Both the position numbers and the translations under genes were made by a program. 64,000 bases of DNA from Dehalococcoidia bacterium. GTDB taxonomy: Bacteria > Chloroflexota > Dehalococcoidia > GIF9 > UBA5629. The DNA is taken from contig PLME01000008.1 in the NCBI GenBank assembly GCA_003142375.1, forward strand, positions 31,586 through 95,585. The letters are read 5' to 3'. A model generated the notes under the pieces. It was given only the letters and a program-made list of their open reading frames with translations. It made no database searches and was not told where the DNA came from. How positions within the stretch are numbered: the stretch's first letter is position 1; every line of letters starts with the position of its first letter. Shown here one piece after another: positions 53,903-62,511 of the stretch.

Positions 53903-54537
53903 GTCCTGACGCTATTTACCGAGCCGGTAAATCTCCCCGCTTTCAACTCTGCGATGAATTCAGCTTCATTATGAATGTCATGCTCAAATATGGTAACACA
54001 TTTGCCGAGCTCGTATTCGGCGTGGGCATCACTGCCGCCCGAAATATGCATCCCCAGCCTTTGGGCCAGTTTGCAGGCAAAATCGTTATTGGTCTCGATA
54101 TTGCGGCCGTTAAAGCCTTCGAGCGCGTCTACCTTATCGAATACAGGCCTCTTCAATACCAGCTCGGCGGCGGCATTAAAATCCTTTACGGTGTTGGATG
54201 GGAAGCCCCTGAAGGGATGGGCCGCGATCATGAAGCCGCCGGCTTCCAGGCATTGCCTGCGCAAAGTTGCGATATCAATAATCGAGGGATAGGTGCGGTT
54301 GAGGCCGAAGACCAGTATCTCACCGCCCTCTTTGATCATGTATTCGACCCCCCTGAACACGGGGAAACTGTACTTTTCACCCAACTTTAAAATAGCGTCT
54401 TTACCCCAGGCCCTGTCGTGCTCGGTGAAGCATATGCCGTCCAGCCCCAATTCTATGGCAGCCTGGATGGCCTTCTCCGGGCCCATAGTGCTGTCAGGCG
54501 AGTACTCGCTGGTGTGTACATGAAGGTCTATTTTCAC
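53899..54537 (-). CDS. PHP-domain metal-dependent phosphoesterase
   Basis: A 212-residue PHP protein: IDLHVHTSEYSPDS, CFTEHDRAWG, FRGVEYMI, IAAHPFRG and SGGSDAHAEYELG supply the metal ligands. Substrate unknown. It is the first gene before coaE and is preceded by a terminator-like hairpin. Confidence 0.88.
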   Translation of the reverse strand: MKIDLHVHTSEYSPDSTMGPEKAIQAAIELGLDGICFTEHDRAWGKDAILKLGEKYSFPVFRGVEYMIKEGGEILVFGLNRTYPSIIDIATLRRQCLEAGGFMIAAHPFRGFPSNTVKDFNAAAELVLKRPVFDKVDALEGFNGRNIETNNDFACKLAQRLGMHISGGSDAHAEYELGKCVTIFEHDIHNEAEFIAELKAGRFTGSVNSVRT

Positions 54538-54560
54538 GGTAATAACTTCCGTTCCTATCT

Positions 54561-54606
54561 TATAAAAAATAAAGCCGGGTTAAGTACGCGCTACCTCAAC
54601 CGGCTT
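54561..54606 (-). promoter_or_regulatory. Terminator-like hairpin in leader of PHP-coaE
   Basis: On the minus strand AAGCCGGTT (54606-54598) pairs with AACCCGGCTT (54581-54572) with one bulge, around a 16-base loop, and a T-rich tail (54571-54561) follows. It ends 24 bases before the ATG. No minus-strand gene lies just upstream, so it may be an attenuator. Confidence 0.35.
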
Positions 54607-54774
54607 ACGAAGTGTAAATACTAGCACTTGCATGGTTTGAATACAAACAGTCAATTGACTTTTAAGAGGCCATAAATTAACATTTTACAAGCTAAACCCC
54701 TTGTTTTAGCATGAGTTCTGGCAACCCTCAGTTATACTGTATATACGGTCCAATAACGATAGGGAGGTTTTGTG

Positions 54775-55707
54775 ATGCCGCAACAAAAAGTCATCGTTAC
54801 AGCTGCTCTCACGGGATCGGCTCATTATCCCAGCATGTCGCCCCATTTGCCGGTAACGCAGCAACAGATCATCGAAGATGGAATCAGGGCAGCAGAGGCA
54901 GGAGCAGCCATCATACAAGTGCATGTGAGGAACCCGGAAAATGGGATGCCTCTTCCCGATATAGACCTTTTCAGGGAAGTGCTGAATGGGATCAAGGCCA
55001 AGAGCAACGTGGTGATATCTTTATCCACCAGCGGCGGCCTGGGGATCAGCACCGAGCAGAGGGCGGCGCCCATCACCAGCTTCAAACCAGAACTGGGGTC
55101 AATTAGCTTCGGCTCTATGAATTTTTCAGCCTTTCCGGTTGCGGAGAAGATTGAAAATTGGAAATATCCCTGGGAAAAACTGGCCATGCTGGCCACTGAG
55201 GACTATATTTTCCCCAATACCTTCAAAACACTGCGGGAGTTCCTCCATATATTCGCGGCTAATGAGACCAGGCCGGAGCTGGAGATATACGACCTTGGCA
55301 TGATAAACAACGCGGCCTTTATGATCGAACGCGGCCACCTCAAGACTCCCGTTCATCTCCAGTTTCTTACAGGTGTTTTGGGGGGCGTGCCCGCAACGGT
55401 CAACAGTTTGCTAAGCCTGTATAACGCAGCACGCGAAGCACTGGGCGCCAGTCATTTCACGTGGTCCGGAATGGGCGCCGGCAGGAACCAGATGCCCCTC
55501 TGCTCCGTGGCCCTGGCCCTGGGCGGGAACGTCAGGGTCGGCCTGGAGGACAGCCTGTATCTCAGTAAAGGCGTGCTGGCTAAAAGCAGCGGCGAGCAAG
55601 TCGAGAAGATCATACGTATCATGCGTGAACTGAGCATCGAGCCGGCCACGCCCGGCGAAGCCCGGGCATTGCTGGGGCTGAAAGGCATAGACAAGGTGAA
55701 CTACTAA
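54775..55707 (+). CDS. BKACE-family beta-keto acid cleavage enzyme
   Basis: A 310-residue TIM-barrel zinc enzyme of the BKACE (DUF849, 3-keto-5-aminohexanoate cleavage) family. The metal site IIQVHVRNP and the substrate segments TALTGSAH and SFGSMNF are visible. These enzymes use acetyl-CoA to split beta-keto acids into acetoacetate and a CoA ester. ATG 54775 has GGGAGG upstream. It leads an operon with an enoyl-CoA hydratase and a MOSC protein. The true keto acid is unknown. Confidence 0.9.
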   Translation: MPQQKVIVTAALTGSAHYPSMSPHLPVTQQQIIEDGIRAAEAGAAIIQVHVRNPENGMPLPDIDLFREVLNGIKAKSNVVISLSTSGGLGISTEQRAAPITSFKPELGSISFGSMNFSAFPVAEKIENWKYPWEKLAMLATEDYIFPNTFKTLREFLHIFAANETRPELEIYDLGMINNAAFMIERGHLKTPVHLQFLTGVLGGVPATVNSLLSLYNAAREALGASHFTWSGMGAGRNQMPLCSVALALGGNVRVGLEDSLYLSKGVLAKSSGEQVEKIIRIMRELSIEPATPGEARALLGLKGIDKVNY

Positions 55708-55737
55708 AAGAAATCAATAGCTGTCCAGGAGAAGACC

Positions 55738-56514
55738 ATGCCCGAATACAACGACCTGATCTATGAAGTCAAAGGCCATATCGCCATCATCACTCTGAAC
55801 AGGCCTAAGTCATTGAACGCCTGGTATAAGGCCATGAACGACGAGCTGAAGCGGGTGGCCGAACACATCGACTGCAGTCCCGATGTCAGGGTGGCCGTCA
55901 TCACGGGCGCCGGCGACAAATCGTTCTGCTCCGGCATCGATTTGAAGAAGATAACTGCAGGGGAGAATTTTATTACCGGCCCCGATATCCGGGACTATTG
56001 CGACGGCATACGCAAGCTGCGCGACGTATTTTCTATGTATGAGAGGCTGGCGGTGCCGGTCATCGCCGCAATCAACGGCTATTGCCTGGGAGGTGGGTTG
56101 GAACTGGCACTGGCCTGCGATATCAGGTTAGCTGTAGATTCCGCCGTATTCTCGCTGCCCGAAGTGCAGCTCGGCATAATTCCGGACCTGGGAGGATGCC
56201 AGCGGTTGCCCAGGGCCGTGGGCATCGGCATGGCCAAGGAACTCATCTATACCGGCCGCCGTATCGATGCGGCCGAGGCGCTGAGGATCGGCCTCATCCA
56301 GCACATCTTTGCTAAGGATAAGTTGATGGAAGAGGTGATGAAGATGGCGCGGGAGATTGCCGCCTTTAATCCAGTGGTGGTGCAGGCCGCCAAGCGTGCC
56401 TGCAACGTGGCCATGTCTTATCCCCTCGAAATAGGTCTGAATTTCGAAACCACCACCTCAGCTTATACCATGAAGGATTCCCAGCCGGGATCGAGTCCTT
56501 TCGCCATAAAGTAG
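55738..56514 (+). CDS. Enoyl-CoA hydratase/isomerase
   Basis: A 258-residue crotonase-fold protein. The oxyanion and catalytic segments CSGIDLKKI, GYCLGGGLELALACD and PEVQLGIIPDLGG (Glu in place) match enoyl-CoA hydratase. It adds water to enoyl-CoA in beta-oxidation or a related path. AGGAG precedes the ATG. It follows the BKACE gene by 30 bases. Confidence 0.9.
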   Translation: MPEYNDLIYEVKGHIAIITLNRPKSLNAWYKAMNDELKRVAEHIDCSPDVRVAVITGAGDKSFCSGIDLKKITAGENFITGPDIRDYCDGIRKLRDVFSMYERLAVPVIAAINGYCLGGGLELALACDIRLAVDSAVFSLPEVQLGIIPDLGGCQRLPRAVGIGMAKELIYTGRRIDAAEALRIGLIQHIFAKDKLMEEVMKMAREIAAFNPVVVQAAKRACNVAMSYPLEIGLNFETTTSAYTMKDSQPGSSPFAIK

Positions 56515-56550
56515 TTCAGTTGCTGAGGTCCCTTAGAAAGCCGGTTTAAA

Positions 56551-56985
56551 ATGCCTATTATAATAGCGGTCAATAGAAGCGATAAAAAAGGGACGTCCAA
56601 GCACCCTCTGGATTGCGGACTACTGCAGGAGAAAGTCGGCCTGGTCAGCGATGCGCATGCGGGTGGAGAGGAGAAGAGAGAGATAAGCCTGCTGGCGCTG
56701 GAGAGCATAGGCAAAATGAACGGCGAGGGTTACGACTTCAAGCCCGGGGATTTCGCCGAGAACCTGACGACCAGCGGCATCGACCTGGTTTCCCTTCCCA
56801 TCGGGACTAGGCTGCAGGTTGGGGAGAAGGCGGTATTGGAGATAACTCAGATAGGCAAAGAATGCCACGTGGGATGTGCCATATTTAAAAAGGCCGGCAA
56901 ATGCATCATGCCCAAAGAGGGGGTCTTTGCTAAGGTTATACGCAGCGGTGAGGTCAGGGCGGAAGATAAGATAACAGTACTCTAA
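56551..56985 (+). CDS. MOSC domain protein
   Basis: A 144-residue MOSC domain with GLVSDAHAGG, FKPGDFAENLTTSG and the sulfur-carrying Cys in ECHVGCAIF. These proteins handle molybdenum cofactor sulfur or bind Moco-related ligands. It ends the BKACE operon. Pairing with a molybdoenzyme is not seen in this window. Confidence 0.88.
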   Translation: MPIIIAVNRSDKKGTSKHPLDCGLLQEKVGLVSDAHAGGEEKREISLLALESIGKMNGEGYDFKPGDFAENLTTSGIDLVSLPIGTRLQVGEKAVLEITQIGKECHVGCAIFKKAGKCIMPKEGVFAKVIRSGEVRAEDKITVL

Positions 56986-57104
56986 ACAGCCGCTCCTAAA
57001 ATGTCATGAAATTTCAACATTTTGCAGGGGAATTTTGTGCTTATTTTACCGGCAACCTGTTATTCTGGAAGAAAAGGGTAGGATGACGTGCAAATATTAA
57101 AAGT

Positions 57105-57178
57105 TGGCTGCCGAGCCAGGATTCGAACCTGGGCAAATGGATCCAAAGTCCATCGTGCTACCACTACACAACTCGGCA
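57105..57178 (-). tRNA. tRNA-Gln (TTG)
   Basis: Acceptor TGCCGAG/CTCGGCA, anticodon stem ATGGA/TCCAT around loop CTTTGGA, T-loop GGTTCGAATCC. CCA encoded. Confidence 0.95.
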
Positions 57179-57308
57179 GTGCGGTTTTAAGGTTATCATA
57201 CAGCTTTTGCGGCGGTCAATCTACCAATTCTTGGAAAATTGCATGCGACCTAAACCTTTGCTATATGGCGCCGTTTTAAAAGTATAAAGAATAAATGAAA
57301 GGAGCCGG

Positions 57309-57443
57309 ATGATGATACAGAATAAGTTTATGCAGATCATCGACAAAGATAACAGGTTATGGATCCTGTTCGGCGGGATGTTGATCGACGTCTTATTGCT
57401 GATCGCCCTTGTCGTCTATACCGGCTTGCTATTGACTCACTGA
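57309..57443 (+). CDS. 44-residue single-pass membrane protein
   Basis: A short reading frame with a good GAAAGGAG site before ATG 57309 (a second ATG follows at 57312) and a strong terminator 25 bases after its stop. The N-terminus is polar (IQNKFMQIIDKDNRLW), then a hydrophobic helix (about 18-42: LFGGMLIDVLLLIALVVYTG) ends in LLTH. No family is recognised. The delimiting signals argue for a real small membrane protein. Confidence 0.6.
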   Translation: MMIQNKFMQIIDKDNRLWILFGGMLIDVLLLIALVVYTGLLLTH

Positions 57444-57468
57444 TATCCTCACCCCTGGTGAGATTACG

Positions 57469-57500
57469 AAAGGCCGCTGTTCACCAACAGCGGCCTTTTT
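57469..57500 (+). terminator. Intrinsic terminator of the 44-residue gene
   Basis: A perfect 13-bp stem AAAGGCCGCTGTT/AACAGCGGCCTTT, CACC loop, and TTTTT. Confidence 0.85.
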
Positions 57501-57539
57501 CTATGACAATTCAAACGGTCATTGCTCGTGGGGCGACTT

Positions 57540-57690
57540 AAAACGTCATTGCGAACCCCGATCGTATCGGGGTGAAGCAATCCTTTGTACGGAGGATGGA
57601 GAATTGAAGCCTTCGACTATAAGGATTGCCACGTCGCCCTGGGGGCTCCTCGCAATGACGTGGATAGGGGATTGGTGCCTCGCAATGACG
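57540..57690. repeat. Palindromic repeat cluster, second location
   Basis: GTCATTGCGAACC, GGGGTGAAGCAATCC, AAGGATTGCCACGTCGCC, GCTCCTCGCAATGACG and a further CTCGCAATGACG are arranged as nested inverted repeats. Same family as 47579-47758. It lies between a terminator and two tRNA genes, with no coding sense. Confidence 0.8.
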
Positions 57691-57723
57691 TTTTTTGGGG
57701 AAATAATAATGCTCAATTGAGAC

Positions 57724-57811
57724 TGGTGCCGAAGGTCGGACTCGAACCGACACGAGAGTTGCCCCTCAACAGTTTTTGAGACTGCCGCGTCTACCATTCC
57801 GCCACTTCGGC
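57724..57811 (-). tRNA. tRNA-Leu (CAA)
   Basis: Class II tRNA: acceptor GCCGAAG/CTTCGGC, anticodon stem GCAGT/ACTGT around loop CTCAAAA, variable arm around GAGGGGCAACTC. CCA encoded. Confidence 0.95.
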
Positions 57812-57826
57812 CTATCGGCAAACAAA

Positions 57827-57902
<76 letters not shown>

Positions 57903-58062
57903 GCGACCGGTATTTTAGCTTTTAGATCACCTGAGTGTCAATTTTCAAACGTTCCATTTTGTATGTAAAATCCGTCGCATTATCAGGCTGACATGGAAAA
58001 CATTGAATTGATGCCTGATTGCCATTAAAATAGTCTCTGACTACTTATATAGGAAAGTGATA

Positions 58063-59037
58063 ATGAAGAAATATTTTCCGTGTTATAAATGCGGAGTGAG
58101 AAACAGGATGGGCGATGAGACCTGCAGGAACTGCGGGGCGCCTTTTCAATATAACTGCCCGGGCTGCGGCGCCCCCGTAAAAGCAGGCGAGCCCCAGTGT
58201 GCCGGTTGCAGCTATACTTTAACCTGGCCTTTTCACGAGGAGCAGCAGCCGGGACAGGGTGGGGGAGAAGCCGAAGGGCAGGAGGGGAGAAAACGGGCAT
58301 CCTGGCTGGCCCCTCTACTGGGGTTGGTATTGCTTGTCGCCATTGTGGCTGCGGGCGTATTTATATTGATGAGAGCCCCTGAGAAACCCGCTGCGCCCAT
58401 GCCGGTTGACAACTCTTCGCAACAGCCGGTCGGCCAACCAACGCTGAATGATAAAGTCCCTCCGCTAATAAGCGATATTACTGTAGATAACACTACCTAT
58501 AATTCGGTGGAGATAAGCTGGGTAACGGATGAACCGTCCACCAGCCAGGTGCTGTGGAATCCCAAGGGCGAGTATGCCGCCGCAACCCCGGAAAAAGAAG
58601 CCCTGGTGACGCAGCATACCGTCGACCTGATGAATCTCAAGCCCAAGACCATCTATTATTTCAAGGTAAAATCCATAGACCAAAACCGTAACGAAGCTGT
58701 TTCAGAGCAAAAATCCTTCGGCATCGGCATCGGCCTGGGAAAGGTCCAGGTGGTCGTCTTGAACCATTCGATGACGATTGAGGAGCTATCCTCCACCAGC
58801 ACACGGACTTATATAAAGGGGGAAATCAGCAATACAGGCGACCTGTCCGTGCTGGTCAAAGATATCGAGGTGCCGATCTTGATTACAGTTGCGGGCAGGC
58901 CGCAAAGCGAAATACTGGCGGTACTGGATTCGGTCAATAAGGAAATGAACCCGGGCGATTCAATAAAATTCTCGGCCACCGTTCCCAACGAAACCGACCC
59001 CAACTATGATATCTCGGTCCGCATAAAGGGGCAGTAA
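58063..59037 (+). CDS. Zinc-ribbon, transmembrane and fibronectin-like protein
   Basis: A 324-residue protein with double zinc ribbon at the N-terminus (CYKC, CRNC, CPGCG, CAGC), a charged linker, one transmembrane helix (about 83-103), then an Fn3-like domain (about 135-225, VEISWVTDEPSTSQVLW) and a beta domain resembling FxLYD. The zinc part would be cytoplasmic and the beta domains outside. ATG 58063 follows AGGAAAG. Function unknown; signal-relay is only a guess. Confidence 0.7.
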   Translation: MKKYFPCYKCGVRNRMGDETCRNCGAPFQYNCPGCGAPVKAGEPQCAGCSYTLTWPFHEEQQPGQGGGEAEGQEGRKRASWLAPLLGLVLLVAIVAAGVFILMRAPEKPAAPMPVDNSSQQPVGQPTLNDKVPPLISDITVDNTTYNSVEISWVTDEPSTSQVLWNPKGEYAAATPEKEALVTQHTVDLMNLKPKTIYYFKVKSIDQNRNEAVSEQKSFGIGIGLGKVQVVVLNHSMTIEELSSTSTRTYIKGEISNTGDLSVLVKDIEVPILITVAGRPQSEILAVLDSVNKEMNPGDSIKFSATVPNETDPNYDISVRIKGQ

Positions 59038-59046
59038 AGGCAGAAT

Positions 59047-59610
59047 TCAGCCTCCCAGCCTGACCAGCGGAACGCCCTGCGAACAAAGCGGGCATTCTGC
59101 GGGCTTATAGGTCTGAGTTACAGATTTCAGGCAGCTAAAGAGCGGGAATCCAAGGTCTACTTTTTGATCGGAGCGGTCAACCAGAATCCCGATGCCGACG
59201 ATGAGTCCGCCGCATGACTTGACGGCATTGATCACCTCTACTACCGAACCGCCCGTTGTCAGGATATCGTCTACCACCAGGACGCGTTGGCCTTTTTCGA
59301 TGGAGAGCCCGCGCCGGAAGACCCGTGTTGTCCCCTCTTTCTCAGCAAAGGCGCAGCGTGTCTTAAGCTGCCGGGCGGTTTCGAAGGCCAGAATCACGCC
59401 TCCCAGCGTGGGGCCGGCCACCACCTCAATACGATCTTTTTTATAGTGTTCCGCGATCAGTCCGCAGAGCTGGGAAGTATGTTCGGGATATTGCAGGACC
59501 TTGAATTTCTCCCAGTAGACCGGAGAATGCAGGCCCGAAGTCAAAAGGAAATGGCCCTCCATCAAAACCCCTGCATCCTTGAATATTTTTAATACCTTTT
59601 TGTCATCCAT
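59047..59610 (-). CDS. pyrE: Orotate phosphoribosyltransferase
   Basis: A 187-residue PRTase that makes OMP from orotate and PRPP. FLLTSGLHSPVY, AGPTLGGVILAFETA and the PRPP loop VLVVDDILTTGGS fit. ATG 59610 is chosen because the resulting length fits PyrE; a longer in-frame start overlaps lepB. The C-terminus has a CPLC motif. It lies 25 bases after the lepB stop. Confidence 0.92.
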   Translation of the reverse strand: MDDKKVLKIFKDAGVLMEGHFLLTSGLHSPVYWEKFKVLQYPEHTSQLCGLIAEHYKKDRIEVVAGPTLGGVILAFETARQLKTRCAFAEKEGTTRVFRRGLSIEKGQRVLVVDDILTTGGSVVEVINAVKSCGGLIVGIGILVDRSDQKVDLGFPLFSCLKSVTQTYKPAECPLCSQGVPLVRLGG

Positions 59611-59635
59611 GGCCGCAAGCCTGTTTGATCTAATA

Positions 59636-60256
59636 CTACTCTGTTTTAGTGCCTTTGACAGCATCGAGGATCACCAGGATTAACAGTATGCTGACGATCA
59701 CCCCGAATATCGGTATCATCACGAAACGTATGTCAGGGTAGTCCGCCGTCCAGTAGCGGAACCATACTTTGCCTATGATATCGTCGCGGGGCACCAGCCA
59801 GCCGGTATGGGAATCATTGCTGTTGTTACGGTTATCTCCCAGCACAAAGTATTTGCCGGCGGGTATGACCTGCTCGGGATAGAAATATTTCGGCGGCTCC
59901 TTTATATACGGTTCGGTCAGAGCAATACCGTTGACGAACACCTGCTGGTTCATTATCTCCACGCTATCGCCCGGCAGGCCAACTATGCGTTTGATGAACT
60001 GCGTGGTGTGCTGGGTAAAAAACAAATCTAATACGGGCCTGGCATCGCTGCCGGGAGCATATAGCACTATGACTTCGCCACGTTTGGGATTTTCAAAATG
60101 GTAGGCCAGCTTATTGACGATAATGAGGTCTCCCTCATAGTAGGTAGGCTGCATGGAAACATTGAAAACCTCGAAGCTTTTGATGGAGATCTGGAGGCCG
60201 ATAAAAATGACTATCGCGATAAGCAGCGTTATCAGGAATTCTTTAAATAATCTCAA
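59636..60256 (-). CDS. lepB: Signal peptidase I
   Basis: A 206-residue membrane protease that cuts Sec and Tat signal peptides. One N-terminal transmembrane helix (about 5-25), nucleophile S34 in NVSMQPT, general base K89 in FIKRIVGLPGD and the late GDNRNNSNDSH are present, plus a second hydrophobic helix at the C-terminus. It lies upstream of pyrE on the same strand. Confidence 0.95.
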   Translation of the reverse strand: MRLFKEFLITLLIAIVIFIGLQISIKSFEVFNVSMQPTYYEGDLIIVNKLAYHFENPKRGEVIVLYAPGSDARPVLDLFFTQHTTQFIKRIVGLPGDSVEIMNQQVFVNGIALTEPYIKEPPKYFYPEQVIPAGKYFVLGDNRNNSNDSHTGWLVPRDDIIGKVWFRYWTADYPDIRFVMIPIFGVIVSILLILVILDAVKGTKTE

Positions 60257-60423
60257 AAACCGGTCCTTGAGTTGATTTGGATAATTATATGATATAAGCT
60301 GTCTTTCCGCTAATAATGCTAAACTTCAAACCGGGGCCTGTCGTTATAATAGGCGTGAATAAAGGCAAACTTATAATTGCTTTTAAGCGGATGGCACGCA
60401 ATAATATTCTCAGGGAGGTAAAG

Positions 60424-61203
60424 ATGAGATTACATAGTGCGATTTTAGTTGGTGTGTTCCTGTTAATAATAAGTGTGGCGTCCGTCGGATGCGCTCCCGC
60501 GCCAGCAATTGTATACCAGGGCCAGCCTGCCGTAGCCAGCTCGGGTGGCATAATCGTCAGTCAGCAGAACCTGGGATTGTGGGTGAGTGGTCAGGGCAAG
60601 ACGACCGGCGTCCCAGATGTCGTTGCACTGCAACTGGGCGTGCAATCGACGGCTAACACGGTTGCCCAGGCTCAAAAGGCAGCCGCCAATGCCATGGACA
60701 ATATCATGCAGGTGCTGAAAAGCGGCGGCATTGCGGATAAAGACATTGCGACATCGCAGTTCAGCATTCAGCAATTGACGCGCTGGGACGATAAAACAAG
60801 TACCAATATAGTTACCGGATATCAGGTTACCAACATGGTGACCGCCAAGATCAGGGATATCAGTAAAGCAGGTTCCATAATCGACGCTGCTGCGGAAGGT
60901 GGGGGCGACCTGATCAGGGTAAACAGCATAAGCTTTATGGTGGATGATCCCACTCCTTTGCTGAAAATAGCCAGGGACAAGGCTATCCAGGATGCTATGG
61001 ACCAGGCCAAGCAGATGTCGCAGGCATCGGGCGTCAAGCTCGGCAAACTCCTCTACATAACCGAAAGCACCCCCTATGTGCCGTATACTCAAACCAACTA
61101 CCTGAAGATGGCTGTCCCGGAGGCGGCTGCAGCCCCCACAGCTATAAGCCCGGGCGAGCTGGAATTCCAGGCCAACGTACAACTGGTTTACGAAATTAAT
61201 TAA
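60424..61203 (+). CDS. SIMPL-domain (DUF541) lipoprotein
   Basis: A 259-residue lipoprotein. ATG 60424 is chosen because GGGAGG lies upstream; a longer in-frame start has no such site. Lipobox SVGC. The SIMPL domain shows GLWVSGQGKTTGVPDVVALQ, RDISKAGSIIDAAAEGG and ARDKAIQDAMDQAKQMSQ. Such proteins are periplasmic or surface proteins of unclear function, linked to stress in some bacteria. Confidence 0.88.
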   Translation: MRLHSAILVGVFLLIISVASVGCAPAPAIVYQGQPAVASSGGIIVSQQNLGLWVSGQGKTTGVPDVVALQLGVQSTANTVAQAQKAAANAMDNIMQVLKSGGIADKDIATSQFSIQQLTRWDDKTSTNIVTGYQVTNMVTAKIRDISKAGSIIDAAAEGGGDLIRVNSISFMVDDPTPLLKIARDKAIQDAMDQAKQMSQASGVKLGKLLYITESTPYVPYTQTNYLKMAVPEAAAAPTAISPGELEFQANVQLVYEIN

Positions 61204-61226
61204 ATAATCGGCCATTTATTCGCTTT

Positions 61227-61262
61227 AACCGGCCCCTTCAGATTTATGGAGGGGCCGGTTTT
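61227..61262 (+). terminator. Intrinsic terminator
   Basis: A perfect 11-bp stem AACCGGCCCCT/AGGGGCCGGTT with a 12-base loop and trailing T residues, after the SIMPL gene. Confidence 0.8.
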
Positions 61263-61396
61263 GCTAAATAAAGTTCGGGGATGCTAAAATGAACTTGAAT
61301 TTAGACGGTTGCGTAATGGATATAGCCGTCTGACATTTATATCCGTACCCCGTTTATCCGCATCGTACTTGTATTACGAATTAATTTGAGTAAAAA

Positions 61397-62503
61397 ATGC
61401 TGAGCCGACCTATTGACTTCATGGCATATTCGTTATCCCTGGCGGAGCTGGCGCTAGGCTATACCAGCCCAAACCCTGCAGTCGGCGCCGTGATAGTTCG
61501 CGACGGTATAGTCGTCGGGTTGGGGCATACCCAGCAGCCCGGCTTGGAACACGCGGAAATAATGGCGATCAACCAGGCGGGGGAGATGGCCAGGGGCGCC
61601 ACTATGTACGTTACCTTGGAGCCCTGCTGCCATCAGGGCAAGACGCCGCCCTGCACGGACGCCATAATCAATGCGGGCATTTCCGAAGTCCACATAGCAA
61701 TTAAAGACCCCAACCCCCTGGTAAATGGTAAGGGCATGCAGAAGCTTGAGGCGGCCGGAATCAAGACTTATATGGGGGAGTACGAGCAGAAGGCAGGGGA
61801 AATCAATGAGGGCTACTTCAAATATATAACCACCGGGATACCTTTTGTCATAGCCAAATTCGCCATGAGCCTGGACGGTAAGATTGCCACCAGGACCGGC
61901 GACTCCAAATGGATTACCAGTGATGAATCAAGAAACTATGCCAACGGCCAGAGGCATATCGTCGATGCCATCATGGTTGGAGCCACAACCGTCAAGGTGG
62001 ACGATCCCCGCCTGACCGCACGGGGTTACAGCGGCCGGGGCGGACGGACCAAACTGCAGCCTTTACGCGTGATCGTCGATGGGAGAGGCACAGTGCCGAC
62101 CACGGCCAGGATCTTTTCCGAACCGGGGAAAACGCTGGTAGCCGTTACGGACACGCCTGAAAACAGGGATAAAGCCAGGATTAAGCGCGAAGGTACGGAG
62201 TATGTATTCTTACCCTCCAAATCCGGGATACTCGACTTGACGGAACTGCTCAGAATGCTGGGACAAAGGCAGATAACGACCGTGATGGTTGAGGGCGGCA
62301 GCCAGTTGATAGGCTGCTTTTTTGATAAACATCTGGTGGATAAGGTGCTCGTCTTCATAGCTCCCATTATCATCGGGGGTGAGAAGGCCAAGGTGGCTGT
62401 GGGTGGAGATGGCGTAATGAAGGTCAGAGATGCCCTGCAACTGAAAAATGTGAAAATCGAAAGATTTGAGAATGAGTTTCTCTTAAGCGGCTATACTGCG
62501 TGA
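61397..62503 (+). CDS. ribD: Bifunctional riboflavin deaminase/reductase
   Basis: A 368-residue enzyme for steps two and three of riboflavin synthesis. The deaminase zinc site is H52-A-E54, C77 and C86 (LEPCCHQGKTPPC), and the C-terminal reductase has KFAMSLDGKIATRTGDSKWIT and VEGGSQLIGCF. The riboflavin genes follow directly. No FMN riboswitch was found in the 134 bases before it. Confidence 0.96.
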   Translation: MLSRPIDFMAYSLSLAELALGYTSPNPAVGAVIVRDGIVVGLGHTQQPGLEHAEIMAINQAGEMARGATMYVTLEPCCHQGKTPPCTDAIINAGISEVHIAIKDPNPLVNGKGMQKLEAAGIKTYMGEYEQKAGEINEGYFKYITTGIPFVIAKFAMSLDGKIATRTGDSKWITSDESRNYANGQRHIVDAIMVGATTVKVDDPRLTARGYSGRGGRTKLQPLRVIVDGRGTVPTTARIFSEPGKTLVAVTDTPENRDKARIKREGTEYVFLPSKSGILDLTELLRMLGQRQITTVMVEGGSQLIGCFFDKHLVDKVLVFIAPIIIGGEKAKVAVGGDGVMKVRDALQLKNVKIERFENEFLLSGYTA

Positions 62504-62511
62504 TGAAGCCT

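Noticed and set aside
61263..61396. FMN riboswitch before ribD
   Set aside because: The conserved FMN aptamer segments, such as the AGGGGCGGGG start and CCCCACCGGCGG, are not present.
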